Below are positions 61,215 through 64,000 of a stretch of DNA of 64,000 nt, piece after piece. The DNA is from Eutreptiella sp. 'Long Island Sound 2002' (Eukaryota; Euglenozoa; Euglenophyceae; Eutreptiales; Eutreptiaceae). Numbering within the stretch: the stretch's first letter is position 1; every line of letters starts with the position of its first letter. Below the pieces are notes generated by a model that did not search any database, had not been told where the DNA came from, and saw only the letters and a list, made by a program, of their open reading frames with translations. A program made the translations under genes and the position numbers. The DNA is taken from contig OZ038384.1 in NCBI GenBank assembly GCA_964036045.1, forward strand, positions 44,579,704-44,643,703. The letters are read 5' to 3'.

Positions 61215-63089
61215 GGGCAAGCACGCTGAGAGTGGGGTCTTTCGGTTGCAACAAAAAACGTCCAAGGACCCCCTTTCCGACCGATGGCAGTTGGCTCTCT
61301 GTTGTTGGCTGCTGACGGCGGTTGGCGGCGAACTCACAGCCGTGGATGGTTGAGCGGGGGATCATTCTGACATCGAAGGCGAGTGGCCGAGGACGGTCCC
61401 CCGCCAACCAGGAAGATTGGGCGAAGGGCATCCAGCACCCAACATTGGATGGCAATACAGGCGTCCGTGAGCTTGGTAGTGCTTAATGGGTCACATATTT
61501 CTTTTGATTGACAGCATTTTTGGAAGCCACGGGTGACAGACGGATGGGTGGTGGGGAGGGCGGATTCCGGGGCCGTCCACAGTTTGTAGCATAATGTAAG
61601 GGGAGTGGAGTCTATAAACGCTTTTGGCTGCGACCAACATGTCCCTGCGGACCCTGTGCTACCACAATGCAGATAGGGGCTATTGGCCACCCGCTGTTTT
61701 CCCATGGTCGCTTGGCTGTAAGGGCATTCCGCAAGGAGTCAATTGTTGCTTTCTCTTCCACTTTTTTTTTGCCGCAACGGGTTGCTTGTGCACGGCCCAC
61801 CCGATGCTCTGCGATGACTACCGATCTCGGTGGTCAGGCCCACGTGCGGGCCACGGGTACGAGGGTGGGAGCTCACCTGAGGGTGTACGAGTCGCGTGTG
61901 TCACAAGGGCATAAGGACTGCCCCGTGCGCTGGCGGGGGCGCGACGGCGGGCCTGTGTGCTGCAGCCAATCGGTTCTTGCGGGCGATGTGCGTAGCACCT
62001 CATGTGCTTCAGCGCCTTCCTTCGAGCCGACTTGCGTTTCATGTTTCAATCAAGAATGCTGATATCCAAGACCTGTGTCAGCCCTGGCGGCAGTGCCACT
62101 TCCACTGCGCTGTCTTGCTCCTCAACACGCCTTCCAGACGTTTGTATTGGGGAAAGGGTGAATGCACAATCGAACTACTATACTCGCCGCGCTGTCCTCC
62201 AGCAATGAGCTATTTCGTTTTCGGTTTTTACTTGGGATAGCCCAAGGATTTAGGTTGGCATTGTCTTGGCTAACCGTCAATCCTATGGCGGTTGGCACCG
62301 ACGACGGTTGCTGGCCAACCGGCGCCGGTTGGGGTGGGGGGGGGGGTGGCATTAAGGACAGCTCTGTGCAGCCTTGCTCTAACCTCGACATTGACCAGGG
62401 CTTGCCAGTCTAAGATCCAGTCATTGCTTGATTGCCCCGCGCCAACCCCATTCCCCGTCCTCTTACTTGCCACAGGCGATGTGGCCTGGTGTTGTTGAGG
62501 TGGATCGCATCCCAGGGAATGGGACGGGGGGGGGGGGGGTTGCATGGTCCGTGTATTTGCCCCCAACTACTCAATTGGAGACCACTTAATGTGCCTGACT
62601 CTTTGCCCCAGGGCGGTGCCCATTTGTGGGAGTACATGTCTGCCCGGTTGCATTGATCTCTTCTGAAGGTATCCGTCTTATAAAACGTTGCGAAGTCCTG
62701 ATCTCACCCTCTCCCCCTCGCTCTCTGAGTGCACAGTTTACGCTTTGAGCTGAACCCTGGTACCATTCCTCTGTCGGGTTTGCGCCTCATCCTCTGTGTT
62801 TCCTAGTGCGCATGCACACGTGCACGTTGTGTTGTTGTGGCATGTGGTGATGCCAGTGCTCTGTGCTCACAAAGCGGCAATTTTGCTCCCTCACCCTTGA
62901 GACAAATGACCATGTCTGCAATTGTATCTGAGGGGGAATTGGTGCACCGCTTGTTGCAGAAGCAGAATGCAGCGGTGCACAGTAAATCAGCCCTGCAACA
63001 CAGCAGTCACACAAAGACTCCCAGTGGCAGGGCCCCTAATTACCCGCTTCTGGAAATGAGCGGGTAATGCCGCCGAAATAGCCCTGAGT
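61215..63089. other. Unassigned region
   Basis: Expected to hold the C2 gene 3' untranslated part near its left end. G-runs at 62332-62347 and 62524-62539. No other gene supported. Confidence 0.4.
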
Positions 63090-63592
63090 AGGAAAAATGG
63101 GGGGAAATGGGTCTTACTGTGAGAGTTCTGCGATGTTTTGTGGAAAAACGGGGACAACATTGCGTGAAAAGCCCAAACAACCACTGTTCGTTGGCCTTCG
63201 GGGGGTTTGAGGGGGGGGTGTATTGAGCAACATGCTGAGGAAAAATGGGGGGAAGATGGGGGGGAATGGGGGAAAATGGGGGAAAATGGGTCCTACTGTG
63301 AGAGTTATCTGATGTTTTGTTGAAAAATAGGGACAACATCGCGTGAACAGCCCCAAAAACCACTTTTTGTCGGCCTTGGGGTTTGGGGGGGGGGGGGGGG
63401 GTTGTATTGAGCAACATGCCTGAGGAAAAATGGGGGGAAATGGAGGAAAATGGGGGATAACGTGTTTGCAAAAATTTTGCCGCTTTGGTGGACAACTGAA
63501 TATTTTTACCATCTTCCTCCACCAATTTCCCTATATTTCCCCCTGGTTTCCCCATTTTCCCCCATTTCCCCCCATTTCCCCCCATTTTTCCT
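63090..63592. mobile_element. 503-bp inverted-repeat element (MITE-like)
   Basis: A perfect 22-bp inverted repeat: AGGAAAAATGGGGGGAAATG(GG) at 63090-63111 and its reverse complement at 63571-63592. Inside, a ~185-bp unit (TACTGTGAGAGTT.TCTGATGTTTTGT) is repeated about twice, and the terminal word recurs near 63236 and 63420. No target duplication seen; the G-rich composition weakens the call. Confidence 0.5.
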
Positions 63593-64000
63593 TTGGCAGC
63601 GGGAAGTTGAGCGTGTAACTGGGGTGCCACCCTGGGCGGGTCCTCAGGGGCCCTGCAGTGGTATGTAGCAGTGGTATGTAGCAGTGCACGGTATTTTGTC
63701 TGAACGCCTCCAGAGCTCTCCAAACCATGAAGAAACCTGCCGCAGTTGTCAGCAAGCACTGGGTCACTTGGCTCAGCTTCTCGTGGCATGCAGCTGTAGA
63801 CAGTAGCTTAGCACAGCATTCACAAAGGAAGATGCAAGCGGTATGGGCAGTACATTCACTGCTATAACGTCTGTAACACGTCTGCAACTGACACACAACT
63901 CATAGTATGCTTGGTGCAATGGTTGCCATGTTGAGGACCCCCCTGGGTGGAAATCAACTTGGCTACATAACGCCTGCCATCTTGGGGTCCCAAATGTGGG
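63593..64000. other. Unassigned end of window
   Basis: Short GTATGTAGCAGTG duplication near 63661-63685. Nothing else recognised. Confidence 0.4.

Overview
This is a repeat-dominated eukaryotic nuclear contig with one 200-base assembly gap. It has spliced GT-AG genes, GC-rich non-LTR retrotransposons, a piggyBac-type transposase, many nested DNA transposons, satellites and TTAGGG-like stretches. Nothing looks bacterial. The best guess is a large, repeat-rich microalgal or other protist genome; no marker gene in the window settles the lineage. I ran no searches, so every family name rests on motifs read by eye.

Layout. 0-3.6 kb: a non-coding DNA transposon holding two tandem 1.1-kb units. 4.5-4.9 kb: a palindromic AT-rich repeat. 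5.1-8.1 kb: about 63 copies of a 48-bp minisatellite. 8.1-14.2 kb: a decayed, 5'-truncated LINE ('LINE A') interrupted at 11391-13167 by a second copy of the first transposon; removing the insertion and one 8-bp target duplication rejoins the LINE reading frame. 14.9-22.6 kb: four exons of a tandem C2-domain gene whose splice phases match a last exon at 60.8-61.2 kb, implying a 38-kb intron. 20-26.5 kb: satellites and repeat fragments. 27.5-29.1 kb: a spliced gene of unknown function.

29.3-47.1 kb (minus strand): a very large LINE ('LINE B', about 17.7 kb). It encodes a CCCH/His-rich protein, an intact-looking Ulp1/C48 cysteine protease, a protein resembling an inactivated C48 protease, an APE endonuclease plus reverse transcriptase, an RNase H-like plus CCHC protein, and a further Cys-containing protein. 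ORFs 1-4 share one frame and are separated only by single stop codons (TAG, TAG, TGA). ORFs 5-6 share another frame and are separated by one TAG. Two of the downstream ORFs cannot be entered sensibly from an AUG, so stop-codon readthrough giving a polyprotein, perhaps matured by the embedded protease, is the leading hypothesis. This is the most interesting system in the window.

47.2-48.4 kb: a diverged relative of the 1.1-kb unit. 48.4-48.6 kb: the gap. 48.6-50.4 kb: a spliced piggyBac-like transposase with an intact DDD triad. 50.7-60.5 kb: satellites and composite repeats, a 2.9-kb-spaced duplication, and a 1.1-kb inverted-repeat element with a 7-bp target duplication and an 'empty' paralogous site. 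61.2-64 kb: mostly unassigned, with a 503-bp inverted-repeat element near the end. Introns of the 27-29 kb gene and of the piggyBac gene share a diverged hairpin, suggesting a common intron family.
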